DNA of 50,611 nt from NCBI GenBank assembly GCA_955652915.1, contig CATPCJ010000068.1, forward strand, positions 1-50,611. Reading direction: 5' to 3'. The notes beneath the pieces were generated by a model that was not told the DNA's origin, did no database searches, and worked only from the letters and a program-made list of their open reading frames with translations. Origin of the DNA: an uncultured Bryobacteraceae bacterium. Lineage in GTDB: Bacteria; Acidobacteriota; Terriglobia; Bryobacterales; Bryobacteraceae. The first letter of the stretch is position 1. Every line of letters starts with the position of its first letter. Positions 9,401 through 17,041 of the stretch are shown piece by piece. A program made the translations under genes and the position numbers.

Positions 9401-10201
9401 ATGGTTTCCAGACTAAGTTTCGTTACGCTCAGCTTTGCCGCGGCGCGGATGTTTCTGGCCGCTGCTCCGCAGGCTGTGACTCCCCAGAACGGTTTTCGCG
9501 AGGAATCGCGCAGTCCTCAAGCTGCCGCCGTGCCGCCGCCGAAGCCCGTCAATATCGTGACGCCGGAGATGCGCGGCGATATTTTCATGGCCCGGAAAAT
9601 GTACCGGGAAGCGGTGGACGCGTACCAGGAAGGTCCTAAGACGGCCGTGCTTTTGAATAAGACGGGCATTTCTTATCATCAGTTGCTGGAATACAACATG
9701 GCCGAAAAGTACTACCGGCAGGCGATTCGATCGAATCCGGAGTACGCCGAGGCGATCAACAACCTGGGCACGATCCACTATGCCCGCAAGAGTTTCCGGC
9801 GGGCGATAAACGAATATAAGAAGGCGCTACGCATCAGTCCCAATTCGGCTTCCATGTGGAGCAATTTGGGAACCGGCTACTTTGCGCGCAGGGACTACGC
9901 GCGCGCCTGGGAAAGCTGGCAGCATGCCCTCTCGTTGGACCCGGACGTTTTCGAGAGCCGCAGCACCCAGGGCGTTCTGCTGCAGGAGCGCAGCGTGGAA
10001 GAACGCGCGAAATTCCACTATTTCATGGCCAAGACGTACGCCAAAGCGGGCATGAACGACCGGGCGTTACTGTACATCCGGAAGTCCATCGAGGAAGGCT
10101 TCAAAGAACGAAAGAAATTTTCCGAAGACCCGGAGTTCGCGGCCTTGAAGGAACTACCCGAGTTCAAGCAGCTTCTCGCGATGGAGCCGCGTGTCCTGTA
10201 G
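9401..10201 (+). CDS. Exported TPR-repeat protein
   Basis: The start is ATG 9401, preceded by a strong ribosome-binding site (AAGGAGG at 9389-9395). The frame stays open upstream into the penicillin-binding protein gene, but that part overlaps coding sequence and has no such site. The product is 266 residues: a signal peptide (MVSRLSFVTLSFAAARMFLA), a short proline-rich linker, and at least three tetratricopeptide repeats (for example ILNPEYAEAINNLGTIHYA-like units at about 95-185) with a trailing helical segment. TPR proteins are scaffolds for protein contacts, and no partner can be named. It overlaps the next TPR gene by 11 bases, so the two are translationally coupled. Confidence 0.8.
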   Translation: MVSRLSFVTLSFAAARMFLAAAPQAVTPQNGFREESRSPQAAAVPPPKPVNIVTPEMRGDIFMARKMYREAVDAYQEGPKTAVLLNKTGISYHQLLEYNMAEKYYRQAIRSNPEYAEAINNLGTIHYARKSFRRAINEYKKALRISPNSASMWSNLGTGYFARRDYARAWESWQHALSLDPDVFESRSTQGVLLQERSVEERAKFHYFMAKTYAKAGMNDRALLYIRKSIEEGFKERKKFSEDPEFAALKELPEFKQLLAMEPRVL

Positions 10202-11906
10202 GGGATCGCGGACTCTTTTTCTCATCACAACTTTCCTGGCACTCGGACCGGCTTGCGCGCGGAAGAAGCCGGCTTCCGCCGAGCGGTTGGCAATTCTTCC
10301 TTTTGAGAATCTAAGTTCCAACGAAAACCTGGCTTGGATCGGCCGTGCCGTCGCGGCTGCGATTGTCTACGATCTAACCCCCGTGGGGAATGTTTATGCG
10401 CAGAACGTGGAATCCATCGCGGCGTCGAATTCGATGGATGCTACGCGGGCTATTCAAGGATATTATTTCGAAAGCAAGGGGCGGATCAATTTCCGCGTGA
10501 CCGTGGAAGATATTCGCCGGACGAGAATGGTGGATAGCTTTGAGATGGACGGGCCGGCCTCGGAAGGGGTGTTGCCGATGGTGAATCGTCTGGTTGCGAA
10601 GTTGAGCCCGTCGGCGCGGCCGTTTGGAACCGCTAAGGAAGAGGCGTTTCGCGACTACGGCCAGGCGTTGAATGCGGGCGATCGCGCGGCGGCATTGCGC
10701 GCGCTCGAATCTGCCACGGCGGCCGATCCGGGATTCTCGCTGGCGTACCTCACTTGGGCGAAAGTTTTGGCGGGCGGCGGCGATCGGGATCAGGCGCTGA
10801 AGGTGTTGACGGCCGCGAGGAACGCGCGTCCGAACGCCATCGACGCGGCGGAGTTGGACTATGTTCTCAGTACCGTTTCCGGTGACGCGAATGAGCGCGA
10901 GAAGGCGCTGGAAACTCTGACGCGGAGCAGTTCGCCGAATTACGGCAGGCTCAAAGAACTGGCTGAGTTGCAGCTTTCTGAACGAGAGTTTCCGGATGCC
11001 GTGCGCAGCTTCGAGGCGGCCGCCAAGTTGGCGGGTGACGACCAGACTATTTGGAATCAACTGGGTTATGCATACGCATTCGCCGGAGATTTGGCGGGCG
11101 CGCGGCGTGCGTTGGAGACCTATCAGCGAGGCCTAGAGCAGGGGGACATCAATGGATTGGATTCGCTGGGCGAGGTGAGTTTTTACCTGGGCGATTTCGC
11201 CGGCGCCGAAAAGTATTTTCTGGAAGCGGGCGCGAAGAATGCAGCGGAACTGTTGAAAGCGGCCCAGGCGCGACTGATGACCGGCGATTTGCCGGGCGCC
11301 GATGGCCTTTTTCAGAAGTACCTGAGCGCGGCTCCGTCGGCTCAACGCGAGCTGGCGGCGTATCAGCAGGCGCAGTGGGAATTCCTGACGGGCCGGCGCA
11401 AGGCGGGCATGCAGCGTCTGGAACAGATTCTTGCCAAGCTGCCGGGCGAGGGGCCGGTGGTGGGCGCGTGCCAACTCTCGATTTGGAAACTGCAGATGGG
11501 CGATTCGAAGGGCGCTGTGAGCATGGCGGAGCAGGCTGTGCGGAGCGCGCAGAGTCCCGGAGCCCGAAATATGAGCACGATATGCCGACTGGTGGCCGAT
11601 GGAGCGACCCCGGCCGGGTTTATGCTGGCGCACAAGTATGCGAAGGCTCTGCCGCTCCTCGAGAAGAATTATCGCGAGACCAATCCGTCGTTCGATGGGC
11701 AGATCCGGACTTTGCTGGCGTGGGCGTATGTGGAGAACGGCAGGGCGGCGGATGCAAAGAAGCTGGTGGCGCTGTACCCGATTCCGTTATCGTCGGGCGA
11801 CCCGATGTTTGCTTCGCTGATTTTTCCCCGGTTTCTGTACTTGCGAGGCGTGGTGCTGCAGGATAAGCAGAGCGGGGAATTGTATAAGAAGCTCGGGGCT
11901 GCCTAG
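10191..11906 (+). CDS. Large TPR-repeat protein, probable lipoprotein
   Basis: A 571-residue product from GTG 10191, overlapping the preceding TPR gene by 11 bases. The N-terminus is a hydrophobic leader ending in LGPAC, which could be a lipobox with Cys21, although the residues are not a perfect match. Residues about 30-140 (ERLAILPFENLSSNENLAWI and onward) resemble the beta-alpha domain that precedes TPRs in bacterial kinases and adenylate cyclase-like regulators. The rest is a series of degenerate TPRs rich in alanine and leucine. It is probably anchored in the envelope and assembles complexes with its neighbour; the function is unknown. Confidence 0.8.
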   Translation: MSCRGSRTLFLITTFLALGPACARKKPASAERLAILPFENLSSNENLAWIGRAVAAAIVYDLTPVGNVYAQNVESIAASNSMDATRAIQGYYFESKGRINFRVTVEDIRRTRMVDSFEMDGPASEGVLPMVNRLVAKLSPSARPFGTAKEEAFRDYGQALNAGDRAAALRALESATAADPGFSLAYLTWAKVLAGGGDRDQALKVLTAARNARPNAIDAAELDYVLSTVSGDANEREKALETLTRSSSPNYGRLKELAELQLSEREFPDAVRSFEAAAKLAGDDQTIWNQLGYAYAFAGDLAGARRALETYQRGLEQGDINGLDSLGEVSFYLGDFAGAEKYFLEAGAKNAAELLKAAQARLMTGDLPGADGLFQKYLSAAPSAQRELAAYQQAQWEFLTGRRKAGMQRLEQILAKLPGEGPVVGACQLSIWKLQMGDSKGAVSMAEQAVRSAQSPGARNMSTICRLVADGATPAGFMLAHKYAKALPLLEKNYRETNPSFDGQIRTLLAWAYVENGRAADAKKLVALYPIPLSSGDPMFASLIFPRFLYLRGVVLQDKQSGELYKKLGAA

Positions 11907-11915
11907 CGCGCGGCC

Positions 11916-12167
11916 GTGAGATCATGGGACCTCAAGCCCGACCAGGAACGGATCATCCTGGAGGAAATCCAGAGAGGCCATTTCCGTAGTCCTGACGAGG
12001 TCCTCGATCATGCCTTGGCCGCATTGCTTGAGAAGAATCCGACGCCTCAAACGGAGCCGATAAAGACACGGAAGAACCTCGTGCAGCTTTTTGCTGAATC
12101 ACCTCTGGCCGGCGCCGAGCTCGATCTCGAACGCGACCGAGACTTTGGCCGCGGCGTCGAAATATGA
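11916..12167 (+). CDS. VapB/ParD-like antitoxin
   Basis: An 83-residue protein starting at GTG 11916, nine bases after the TPR gene. The N-terminal half (LKPDQERIILEEIQRGHFRS, then PDEVLDHALAALL) has the ribbon-helix-helix/ParD layout, and the C-terminal half (RKNLVQLFAESPLAGAELDL) is the type of tail that wraps around a PIN-domain toxin. It overlaps the toxin frame by four bases (ATGA), the usual vapBC arrangement. It would bind its own promoter and neutralise the toxin, but the toxin next to it looks damaged. Confidence 0.78.
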   Translation: MRSWDLKPDQERIILEEIQRGHFRSPDEVLDHALAALLEKNPTPQTEPIKTRKNLVQLFAESPLAGAELDLERDRDFGRGVEI

Positions 12168-12640
12168 GTGGCTTTCTTCTCGACGCGAATGTCCTCCCGT
12201 GTTGCCGCTTGGCTTCAGGCAGTCCCCGAAGAAGAACTTCACGTCAGCGTTTTGACGTGGGCGAGATTCGCAAAGGGACTGAACTCCTTCCATCAGGGAA
12301 ACGCCGCGACCAGTTTGAACGATGGTTGGAAACCGTTCTTCAGTCATGGTTCTCAGGGCTGATCCTTCCCGTCGATCATCCCATGGCGGAACGTTGGGGC
12401 ATACGGGGAACACCCATCGCGGTCATTGACGGCCTGCTTGCGGCTACGGCAGCCCAGCACAGGTTAACCGTCGTAACTCGCGACACTAAACATTTCGACG
12501 GCGCAGGGCCCTCTCTTCAACCCCTGGGATGGGGGGAGCTATGGGTTGGGGACTCGGGGCTAGGGTTTGGGGACTTGGGCGTGGACTTCCCAGGGTTTGT
12601 GGGAATCGCCTGCGTCGCGGTGTTCTACGCGGTCGTATAG
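12164..12640 (+). pseudogene. Decayed VapC-like PIN-domain toxin
   Basis: The frame is open for 158 codons, but the protein is scrambled internally. It begins MSGFLLDANVL, the PIN start with catalytic Asp7. It then runs out of the family frame for about 21 residues, and resumes with GEIRKGTELLPSGKRRDQFE, then VIDGLLAATAAQHRLTVVTR and DTKHFDGAG. The missing piece is visible in the +1 frame as SRVAAWLQAVPEEELHVSVLT. The simplest reading is a deletion of about 29 bases near 12196 and a one-base deletion near 12263, which together restore frame. About ten residues are lost and roughly twenty replaced, which should abolish toxin activity. The recognisable domain ends near 12545, and the remaining codons read through into the convergent gene. 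Confidence 0.72.
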
Positions 12641-13015
12641 GTGCAGGTCGGAGGTGGTGCCCAGGCCTTCGTTGTAGAGGCTGGGCAGACCTAGCGCTTG
12701 TTTTAGATCTTCCTGGAAATTATGCAGGGCTCTTAGCTGCGACGCTTGGGCGGGGAGCCGATGGGCGGATGGTGTCTTCCAAAACATCTGGTAGCCGCCG
12801 TTTACCAGGAGACCGATTTCGTCGCCGACGATTAGGCCGGCTTTGCTGACGTGGGGGTGTTGGCCCGGGGTGTCGTCGATGGTTGCGCCGATGCCGTCGC
12901 GGCTGACGACCGAACTTTTTGGATTTACGAAATTCGATGTGAATCCAAATTGCTTCAGGCCCGCGATGCGATCTTGGAACGACGGCTGGTGCGGCTTCAC
13001 TCGGCGGAAGAACAT
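12560..13015 (-). CDS. Conserved hypothetical protein
   Basis: A 151-residue soluble protein on the minus strand, starting at ATG 13015 (MFFRRVKPHQPSFQDRIAGL). It has no signal peptide or membrane segment. I recall similar small proteins in Acidobacteria sharing the FRRxKPHQPxFQ start, a central GQHPHVxKAGLIVGDEIGLL segment and a C-terminal TTxDLHLYDRVEHRD segment, but I know of no assigned function. It is divergent from glycerol kinase with only 21 bases between the two start codons, and convergent with the decayed toxin, which its 3' end overlaps by about 80 bases. It was preferred over the antisense readings because its composition is protein-like throughout. Confidence 0.65.
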   Translation of the reverse strand: MFFRRVKPHQPSFQDRIAGLKQFGFTSNFVNPKSSVVSRDGIGATIDDTPGQHPHVSKAGLIVGDEIGLLVNGGYQMFWKTPSAHRLPAQASQLRALHNFQEDLKQALGLPSLYNEGLGTTSDLHLYDRVEHRDAGDSHKPWEVHAQVPKP

Positions 13016-13024
13016 GTCACTTAC

Positions 13025-13030
13025 TATAAT
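13025..13030 (+). promoter_or_regulatory. Candidate -10 box for leaderless glpK transcript
   Basis: A perfect TATAAT ends seven bases before the GTG of glycerol kinase, so the predicted +1 coincides with the start codon. No good -35 is seen upstream, and no ribosome-binding site is present in the short gap. Confidence 0.4.
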
Positions 13031-13036
13031 GCCAGA

Positions 13037-14521
13037 GTGCCTTTTCTCTTGTCGCTTGATGAAGGAACCACCAGCGCGCGCGCCGCGCTTTATGACGAAC
13101 ACGGCTATCGATTGGCCATGGAATCGGCTCCGATTGAGTGCCGCTATCCACAGTCCGGGTGGGTGGAGCAGGACGCCGACGAGATCTGGCGTTCGCAATT
13201 AGACGCCGCGCGGCGCACGCTGGCGCATGCACGGGAGGGTGTGCAATCGATCGCCGCGATTGGGATCACCAACCAACGCGAAACGACAGTCGTTTGGGAT
13301 CGCAAGACCGGGAAGCCGGTTGCGCCCGCGATTGTCTGGCAATGCCGGCGAACGGCTGCATTCTGCGGCGAACTGGCTGCTTCGCCGATCGCCTCGACCA
13401 TTGTGCGGAAGACCGGATTGGTGATCGATGCATATTTTTCCGGCAGCAAGATCCGGTGGATTCTGGAGAATGTCGCCGGCGCGAAGCAGAAAGCGCGCGA
13501 TGGCGGATTGCTTTTCGGAAACGTCGATACGTGGCTGATCTGGAAGCTGACGAATGGCGCGGTACACGTTACCGATCCTTCGAATGCGTCGCGGACCATG
13601 TTGATGGATCTGGCGACGGGCGAGTGGGATCAAGAACTGCTGGATACGTTCGGAGTACCGCGCGCCATGCTGCCACGCATCGTGCCATCGAGTTTTGTGG
13701 TGGGGGCTGCCGCGGCGGAACATCTGGGCGGTGAAATTCCGATCGCGGGCATCGCGGGAGATCAGCAGGCGGCGCTGTTCGGGCAGGCATGTTTCCGGCC
13801 TGGACTTTCGAAGAACACATATGGAACGGGGTGTTTCGCGCTGCTGCATACCGGAGCGAAGCAGCCGGTTTCCAAAAACAAGTTGCTGGCGACGCGGGCG
13901 GCGTCGCTGGATAGCGGCGCGCAGTTCGCGATCGAAGGCAGTATATTTATCGCGGGGGCGGCGGTTCAATGGCTGCGCGACAAGTTGGGAATTATCCGCA
14001 CGGCGGCCGAGAGTGGCGAGCTGGCGGGAACGGTGGCGGATACCGGAGGCGTTTACCTGGTGCCGGCGTTTGTGGGCTTGGGAGCGCCGCATTGGGATTC
14101 GAATGCGCGCGGCATGTTGACCGGCCTCACGGCGGCGAGCGGCAAGGCTGAGATTGCGCGGGCGGCACTGGAAAGTATCGCGTATCAGACACGGGAGTTA
14201 GTGGAGGCGATGGAGGCCGATAGCGGGGAAGAGTTGAAGGAGCTGCGCGTGGATGGGGGCGCCGCCGCGAGCGACTTTCTGATGCAGTTCCAGGCGGACA
14301 TTCTGGGCAAGCGAATCGTGCGGCCGGCCGATGCGGAAACGACCGCGCTGGGAGCCGCATATCTGGCGGGTTTGGCCACCGGATTTTTCAAGGGACTCGA
14401 CGAACTGGAACAATTCTGGCAAGCGGAGAAGAGTTATGAGCCTCGGATGGGGGCAGATCGGCGGGAACAGTTATACGCAGGCTGGAAAAAGGCCGTGTCC
14501 CGCTGCAGGTATACGGGGTGA
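13037..14521 (+). CDS. glpK: Glycerol kinase (FGGY family)
   Basis: The start is GTG 13037 (VPFLLSLDEGTTSARAALYD), giving 494 residues, the standard length. The enzyme phosphorylates glycerol with ATP to sn-glycerol-3-phosphate. Family marks include the N-terminal phosphate loop DEGTTSARA, the substrate-loop sequence GITNQRETTVVWDRKTG, and the FGGY C-terminal domain with GIAGDQQAALFGQ and LRVDGGAAASDFLMQFQADI. The frame is open upstream to 12851, but that part has no similarity and overlaps the divergent gene. There is no Shine-Dalgarno before the GTG; a TATAAT at 13025-13030 sits where a -10 box for a leaderless transcript would be. No glpF or glpD lies beside it. Confidence 0.93.
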   Translation: MPFLLSLDEGTTSARAALYDEHGYRLAMESAPIECRYPQSGWVEQDADEIWRSQLDAARRTLAHAREGVQSIAAIGITNQRETTVVWDRKTGKPVAPAIVWQCRRTAAFCGELAASPIASTIVRKTGLVIDAYFSGSKIRWILENVAGAKQKARDGGLLFGNVDTWLIWKLTNGAVHVTDPSNASRTMLMDLATGEWDQELLDTFGVPRAMLPRIVPSSFVVGAAAAEHLGGEIPIAGIAGDQQAALFGQACFRPGLSKNTYGTGCFALLHTGAKQPVSKNKLLATRAASLDSGAQFAIEGSIFIAGAAVQWLRDKLGIIRTAAESGELAGTVADTGGVYLVPAFVGLGAPHWDSNARGMLTGLTAASGKAEIARAALESIAYQTRELVEAMEADSGEELKELRVDGGAAASDFLMQFQADILGKRIVRPADAETTALGAAYLAGLATGFFKGLDELEQFWQAEKSYEPRMGADRREQLYAGWKKAVSRCRYTG

Positions 14522-14637
14522 GTCTCCAGCCGGCCGGCGATAGCAGTATCCTAGCCGAGGTTAAATCTATACTAGTTCCAGCCCTAGCCGGCGTGTATGC
14601 TTTTGGATAGGGGTTCAAATCAGTGGGGAGGATACTT

Positions 14638-16755
14638 ATGAAAAAGACCATGTTTTTGTCTTGCGCGGGATTGCTTTTGGCTTGCGCATCGGGGGCGCTG
14701 GCGGATACTGCCCAGACGATTCCATTTCTGACGCAGTTGCTTCCCGCGAACGAAGTACCTGCGATCACCGATACTTCGAGCGCTAATGCGATTGTGTGGG
14801 TCCACGTCGTTCGCGATAGCGGGGGCAACATTACTTCGGGCTCCGTGGATTTCGATGTTTCCACCAAGTTTTCGAGCGCGGTGATGGTAACGGGTCTGCA
14901 CATCCACAACGCGCCCGCGGGTACGTCCGGGCCGATCGTGGTACCGACGGATGTTAACGGAAGCGACAAGAGCGTCGCCGTGGACGCTACCGGCAAAGTA
15001 CGAATCCAGAAGCAGGTGCAAGTTCCGCAAACGGCTCCTGCGGCGACCGTCGCGACCATTGTAGACATGCTCAACAACCCGCAGAATTACTATGTGAACG
15101 TTCACACTCCGGCCAATCCCGGGGGCGCCATGCGCGGTCAGCTTGTACAGGCCGAGATGAAGATCTTGATGGGATTGATGAGCCCGCAGAATGAGGTTCC
15201 ACCCACTTCCGCCGTTGGCTCGGCCGTTGCCACGGTAATCGTGTTGCGGGCGCGGGATGGTTCCGGCAACCTCGTTCTGGGCGAGACGATTTTCAATGCA
15301 GTTTACACGGGGCTGGATGCTACTACCGCCGGAACGTCGTTTACCGGATTCCATATTCACAAAGGACCAGCGGGCGCGAACGCCGGCGTGGTTCTTAACA
15401 CCGGAATCGGTGGTGGGACGGCTTCGGTGGCGATTGATTCCTCCGGAGGCGGCACGCTGAATTACCTGATACCAGTGGCTTCGAGTGACAGCGGTTTCGC
15501 GGCCGAAGCGGACGCGATTAATGGATTGTTCGATAATCCGGGCGGCTTCTACATCAATATCCATACCGATAAGTTTGGGGGCGGAGTTATACGCGATCAG
15601 CTTCGCAATACCGACAGCGCGACATTTCAAGTGAGCATGCTTCCGTCCAATGAGACTCCGCCGATCGTGGGGCTGGCGGCGACAGGGACGGCAGCCGTTT
15701 CGACCTATACGCTGCGGAATGCGGATGGCACAGTGGCGGCCGGAACCACTATCTTCGACATCAATTTTCGAGGATTTCCCGCTGCGACGACCATAACGGG
15801 CCTGCATATTCACGATGGGCCCACAGGCGTGGCGGGAGGCGTGACGATCAACACCGGCCTTAGCGCCGGTAACACAGTCGTCAGCGACAGCGGCAGTGGG
15901 AACATCTACAAACTCGTGACCGTTTCGACGGCAGCGGGCATCGCAACCCTTAATTCGATCGTCAAGGATCCTTCGCAGCAGTATGTCAACCTGCACACGA
16001 CGGTCAATGCGGGCGGCGCTATCCGGGCGCAACTTGCGGGTTCCCCTGTACTGCCCGTCGTGCTGGGCGTTGCCGCGAATGCCTCGCCGATCCTTCGCGC
16101 CGCACCGGGGTCCATTTTGTCGATTTACGGAACGAACCTCTCCCAGATCACATCGGGATTGGGAGCTTTCCGCGGTCTAACATCGCTGCCGACCGCAATG
16201 AATGGCGTGAGTGTTACGATTGCCGGATTCAAAGCGCCGTTCTACTTCGTCAGCCCGCTGCAGCTCAACGTGCAGGTGCCGTTTGAGGTTGCCGCCGGCA
16301 CGCAACCGCTGGTGGTAACAACCGCGGGCGGCGTGAGCGTGGTGATGAATATTGCGGTCGACGCCGTGGCGCCGAGTCTTTTCATCGTCGATGCGGCCAC
16401 TAACCTGGGGGCGGTGGTGAAGAACAGCGACTTCTCGCTTACCACGACAGCTAATCCGGCGAAGGCTGGAGATGCGGTGGTCATCTATTCGACGGGGTTG
16501 GGTCAAGTGGTTCCGGCTGCGTCGACCGGTGTTCTGGTGGTGCCGCCGGGGGCATCGAGCTTTAACAACACGGTTGCGGTGACGGCCACGATCGGCGGGC
16601 AGCCCGCGACGGTGATCTACTCCATCGCGTCTCCCGGATTCGTCGGCTTGTATCAAACGGCGGTAACTGTGCCGAGCGGCGTGACTGGGACTGTTCCGGT
16701 GGTGTTGAAGGCCGGGGCGGCGACGTCGAATCCGGTGAATATGGTGGTGCAGTAA
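14638..16755 (+). CDS. Secreted triple-CHRD protein with Solibacter-type C-terminal domain
   Basis: The start is ATG 14638, eight bases after GGGGAGG. The product has 705 residues with a clear signal peptide (MKKTMFLSCAGLLLACASGA). Three CHRD domains follow, at about 30-170, 180-325 and 330-465. Each starts with an LPANEVPAI-like strand, has a TGLHIHxGPxG motif in the middle, and ends with a VNxHTxxxxGGAxRxQL strand. The last 230 residues (APGSILSIYGTNLS, then APFYFVSPLQLNVQVPFEV) are the domain defined from Solibacter secreted proteins (TIGR03437). CHRD domains are known from chordin and from bacterial proteins of unclear function. The protein is probably extracellular. It is followed by an intrinsic terminator. 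Confidence 0.9.
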   Translation: MKKTMFLSCAGLLLACASGALADTAQTIPFLTQLLPANEVPAITDTSSANAIVWVHVVRDSGGNITSGSVDFDVSTKFSSAVMVTGLHIHNAPAGTSGPIVVPTDVNGSDKSVAVDATGKVRIQKQVQVPQTAPAATVATIVDMLNNPQNYYVNVHTPANPGGAMRGQLVQAEMKILMGLMSPQNEVPPTSAVGSAVATVIVLRARDGSGNLVLGETIFNAVYTGLDATTAGTSFTGFHIHKGPAGANAGVVLNTGIGGGTASVAIDSSGGGTLNYLIPVASSDSGFAAEADAINGLFDNPGGFYINIHTDKFGGGVIRDQLRNTDSATFQVSMLPSNETPPIVGLAATGTAAVSTYTLRNADGTVAAGTTIFDINFRGFPAATTITGLHIHDGPTGVAGGVTINTGLSAGNTVVSDSGSGNIYKLVTVSTAAGIATLNSIVKDPSQQYVNLHTTVNAGGAIRAQLAGSPVLPVVLGVAANASPILRAAPGSILSIYGTNLSQITSGLGAFRGLTSLPTAMNGVSVTIAGFKAPFYFVSPLQLNVQVPFEVAAGTQPLVVTTAGGVSVVMNIAVDAVAPSLFIVDAATNLGAVVKNSDFSLTTTANPAKAGDAVVIYSTGLGQVVPAASTGVLVVPPGASSFNNTVAVTATIGGQPATVIYSIASPGFVGLYQTAVTVPSGVTGTVPVVLKAGAATSNPVNMVVQ

Positions 16756-16763
16756 AACCGAAA

Positions 16764-16805
16764 AAGGGCCATGCCATGTCCGGTTCAAGGGTGGGCATGG
16801 CCCTT
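16764..16805 (+). terminator. Intrinsic terminator after CHRD gene
   Basis: A perfect 12-base-pair stem (AAGGGCCATGCC at 16764-16775, GGCATGGCCCTT at 16794-16805) encloses an 18-base loop and is followed by AGTTTTAAATATTT. On the other strand the stem is followed by TTTTTCGG, so it could also serve the convergent minus-strand gene. Confidence 0.75.
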
Positions 16806-16892
16806 AGTTTTAAATATTTCGATCTTGTTGGGTGGGCAATCCTGCCTGCGGTCGGCTTTTTGCCGACATCACCAGCCTGAGAAAACCGGAAT

Positions 16893-16931
16893 CCGCCTGA
16901 AGTCGGCTGCAGCCAGGATTGGCTGCTTCAC
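16893..16931 (+). repeat. Dispersed repeat, family B, copy 1
   Basis: A 39-base unit (CCGCCTGAAGTCGGCTGCAG followed by CCAGGATTGGCTGC) that recurs with about five differences, in the same orientation, at 18942-18980. The two copies bracket the FG-GAP gene. Each contains a short GGCTGCAGCC palindrome. A partial related unit (CTGCGGTCGGC) precedes it at 16847. The rest of the 286-base gap 16756-17041 holds only the terminator. Confidence 0.75.
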
Positions 16932-17041
16932 GTCGTCGACTGCAATGCTGGAAATACCTATCTGTACGAAAAAGGCAAAGCGGGTACAGGCACGAGTTTC
17001 GCAAAGACGGCGAAATTCGAGCCAGTCCCCGCTTTGCGGTA

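Noticed and set aside
12851..13036. N-terminal extension of glycerol kinase
   Set aside because: The family starts at FLLSLDEGTT; the upstream part lies antisense to the divergent conserved gene.
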